Source of the DNA: Melioribacteraceae bacterium
Lineage (GTDB): Bacteria > Bacteroidota > Ignavibacteria > Ignavibacteriales > Melioribacteraceae
Reading direction: 5' to 3'
NCBI GenBank assembly: GCA_026983795.1
Contig: JALSTI010000246.1
Coordinates: 1 to 35,476 of the forward strand
Length of the DNA stretch: 35,476 nucleotides
Shown: piece by piece, positions 33,689 through 35,476 of the stretch
Position numbering within the stretch: the first letter of the stretch is position 1
Layout: each line of letters opens with the position of its first letter
Made by a program: the position numbers and the translations under genes
Notes under the pieces: model-generated
Databases searched by the model: none
The model's input: only the letters and a program-made list of their open reading frames with translations
Told to the model about the DNA's origin: nothing

Positions 33689-34173
33689 TGAAAAATTTCC
33701 TTTAAAATTTCTTCGAATGCTGCACCTATTTCTTTGTATATAGTTTCCGGATCGGTCGACTTTACGTCAATCCAATGTATATAAAGTTTATCGTCAATTA
33801 CATCTACGGTTAATGTTCCCGGAGTTAAGGTAATTGAGTTTGCCAGAAACATCTTAGCAGTATCCGATTTTAAATTTGTTTTATATGTAACTATTCCGGG
33901 ATTGATTGGGAGTTTTGGGTTAATTACTCTCCACGCAACATCAAAGTTAGCTTTAACAAGCGCAATAAAAAACACAATAAGGTATTTTACAATATAAAAT
34001 AATTTTCTGGGATGTAAGTAAGACAATCCTTCACTTGTAAAAGATTTATAACTGAAAGTTGCAACTATAAAACTGAGAACAGCGCCGGTGACTAATTCCT
34101 GCGGATCGAAAGAAGACGTAAAAGCCGTCCAAATAAGAATATATATTAAAAAAGTAAAAGTAAATCGACTCAT
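33685..34173 (-). CDS. mrpE: MrpE / MbxA-like subunit, first gene of the operon
   Basis: The 162-residue protein has an N-terminal pair of membrane helices, then the MnhE-type soluble part: NPGIVTYKTNLKSDTAKMFLANSITLTPGTLTVDV and YIHWIDV. The motif ANSITLTPGT is diagnostic. Its ATG at 34173 is the first of the 14 packed minus-strand genes down to 22529, with intergenic gaps of at most about 20 bp. The operon promoter should therefore lie in 34174-34545. No good SD precedes this start. Confidence 0.92.
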   Translation of the reverse strand: MSRFTFTFLIYILIWTAFTSSFDPQELVTGAVLSFIVATFSYKSFTSEGLSYLHPRKLFYIVKYLIVFFIALVKANFDVAWRVINPKLPINPGIVTYKTNLKSDTAKMFLANSITLTPGTLTVDVIDDKLYIHWIDVKSTDPETIYKEIGAAFEEILKEIFQ

Positions 34174-34545
34174 TTCAAAAACAATATATTCAGCAGAAAA
34201 ATTTTACTATGTAAAAATAGACAAAAAGGTATTAAAATAGCAAATGAAAAAATAATTTTTTTTATGCTGTAAATAAATATTTGGTTGAATACAAAATACA
34301 TAAACTATTATTTTACTTTCACTCATTAGTCAAATAATAAAAAATAGCGGATAACTTGCCTTTGCTTTTCCGCAATTGGCTGATTTTAGCCATTAAAACT
34401 TTCTAAAATCTTATAAAACAATCCCATTTCACCAAAATTATTTAGGCATTCATTTTGCTTATAATGAAGAAATCTAAAATTATTAGGCTTTATTACGATA
34501 ATACTCAAGAATAAAATTGTTTTTGCTTTCTAAAAAATAATTATA
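34174..34545. other. 372 bp divergent promoter region between mrpE and the HEAT-repeat gene
   Basis: No coding frame is convincing here. It must hold the promoter of the 11.6 kb Mrp/Nuo operon and probably that of the HEAT-repeat gene. I found no exact TAnnTTTG on the operon strand. One hairpin-capable dyad, TGGCT/AGCCA around GATTTT, lies at 34377-34392, with CTTATAAAAC at 34410-34419. A similar pair, hairpin plus the same 10-mer (10378-10387), lies upstream of the FkbM gene. The right half is very AT-rich. Confidence 0.55.
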
Positions 34546-35476
34546 ATGGAAAAAGTAAAATATCAACGTTTAAAATCACTTTTAGATACGAATGATGTAT
34601 CTATTATTAAAACAACAGCAGAGAATTTTGTATCGAATGAAATGCCGGACGAAATAGTTAATTATTTCGCGGAAAAGTTAACTTCACCCGATAATGGAAT
34701 TAAAGACGCCGTCTCCAATACTTTGGTAGAAAATTCCAATCCGCATATTCCGGAAATTATTGTACCTCTCATCTCGTCTAAAGATAGTGCGGTACGAAAT
34801 TTAGCAGGGGAAATTTTATTACAAAAAAAAGATAAATCTATTTCTGCTATTCTTAACTATTTAAAAAGCTGCAACGATGAAGACAAAAAATTCTTGATTG
34901 ATATACTTGGTTTGATCGGAAACCCAGTTGCCGTTGACTTAATACTGAAAATTTTAAGTGAAAATAAAGACGATAATGTGATACTGGCATGTATTGAAGC
35001 TTTGGGTAATTTAAAAGAAGAAAAAGCTATACGTTCAATTGTTACGTTTTATGATAAGAATGAACTTTACCAGCCGACAGTTATTGAAGCATTAGGAAAA
35101 ATCGGATCAAAAGAGGCGGTGGATTTTATCCTTAAAATCCATGCCGATGCCGATGACCTTACTAAATTTTCAATTATTGAAAGTCTTGGTAATATTGGTG
35201 ATGTACGGGCTTATGAATTTATTAAAGATGAATTAAAAAATGTGAAAGGTCCTTTAGCTTGGGTAATGCTGGATGCGTTGGTTAAGCTGGAGAGTAAACT
35301 TGGTTTACGCCTTGAATATGACAGCTCTATGAAAAACTTATTGCTGGAGATTTTGTTGGAAGGCGACCAAAAGTACAAATTATCCGTTGTAAAATTTAAA
35401 GATGCATTCTCTTCCGAGGAAATTTTGCATGCGGCTATCCAAAATTTTGGTTTTAACGAAAAAATTGATAACGAAT
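34546..35476 (+). CDS. HEAT-repeat protein, 3' end cut off by window edge
   Basis: An ATG at 34546 opens a frame of 310 codons running off the window with no stop. The product is built of HEAT-like helical repeats of about 30 residues, for example NTLVENSNPHIPEIIVPLIS, DILGLIGNPVAVDLILKIL, EALGNLKEEKAIRSIV, EALGKIGSKEAVDFILKI and ESLGNIGDVRAYEFIKDEL. HEAT repeats form protein-binding superhelices; no catalytic motif is seen, so the partner is unknown. It is divergent from the Mrp/Nuo operon. Downstream genes that could give context are outside the window. Confidence 0.82.
   Translation, partial: MEKVKYQRLKSLLDTNDVSIIKTTAENFVSNEMPDEIVNYFAEKLTSPDNGIKDAVSNTLVENSNPHIPEIIVPLISSKDSAVRNLAGEILLQKKDKSISAILNYLKSCNDEDKKFLIDILGLIGNPVAVDLILKILSENKDDNVILACIEALGNLKEEKAIRSIVTFYDKNELYQPTVIEALGKIGSKEAVDFILKIHADADDLTKFSIIESLGNIGDVRAYEFIKDELKNVKGPLAWVMLDALVKLESKLGLRLEYDSSMKNLLLEILLEGDQKYKLSVVKFKDAFSSEEILHAAIQNFGFNEKIDNE

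Noticed and set aside
34546-35476. Phycobilin-lyase-type HEAT protein (CpcE/NblB-like)
   Set aside because: HEAT repeats alone do not define this; no phycobilisome genes are nearby and the gene is incomplete.

Overview
The window looks like a chromosomal segment of an AT-rich bacterium of the Ignavibacteria/Chlorobi side of the Bacteroidota (FCB) group. Four things support this: a type IX secretion C-terminal domain with the 'NYPNPFNPSTTIEYSL' signature; an exact Bacteroidota-type promoter (TTTG-N19-TAnnTTTG) before the ArsC-like gene; a GGGP-synthase-family gene; and flagellar genes with good Shine-Dalgarno sites, which fits Ignavibacteria better than classical Bacteroidia. No tRNA, rRNA, CRISPR array or insertion sequence was seen.

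Layout. 1-4512 (minus strand): a truncated DUF3179 lipoprotein-like gene, a 483 bp gap with two tandem dyads, then tex > GGGP synthase > gmhA reading leftwards. 4854-8319: a T9SS-sorted secreted protein, a three-PLAT protein carrying a spider-venom-type phospholipase D (SMaseD-like) domain, and a Spx/ArsC-family protein. 8476-16657: an unknown two-TM coiled-coil protein, then an FkbM methyltransferase, a 1138-residue three-domain glycosyltransferase and a GT2-TPR protein. These last three sit directly upstream of the flagellin gene and are probably a flagellin glycosylation block. 16826-22508: flagellin, fliS, fliD, a FliT-like gene, flgM, then a sensor-less histidine kinase and a sigma54-activator response regulator (FlgS/FlgR-like). 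The flagellin gene has a good sigma28 promoter and a long leader with two GGA-loop hairpins.

22529-34173 (minus strand) is one tightly packed 14-gene operon. It runs mrpE-F-G, a DUF4040/MbhD gene, mrpB (MbhE/F-like), mrpC, mrpD, a second antiporter-like subunit, nuoH, nuoB, nuoC, nuoD, a NuoI-GltD fusion and a dihydroorotate-dehydrogenase-like flavoprotein. The order is that of archaeal Mbh/Mbx(Mbs) complexes. The active-site residues fit neither a hydrogenase nor a quinone-reducing complex I. The large subunit keeps only the first Cys of each NiFe CxxC (C66xxE69, C361xxE364), and the small subunit keeps only three cluster cysteines. The ferredoxin subunit is fused to an FAD/NAD(P)H module, followed by an FMN protein that lacks the DHOD catalytic base. 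I infer an ion-pumping NAD(P)H/ferredoxin-linked oxidoreductase with an unknown, possibly sulfane-sulfur, partner. This is the most interesting system in the window.

34546-end (plus strand): the 5' part of a HEAT-repeat protein, divergent from the operon. Gene functions are inferred from motifs recognised by eye; no database search was possible.
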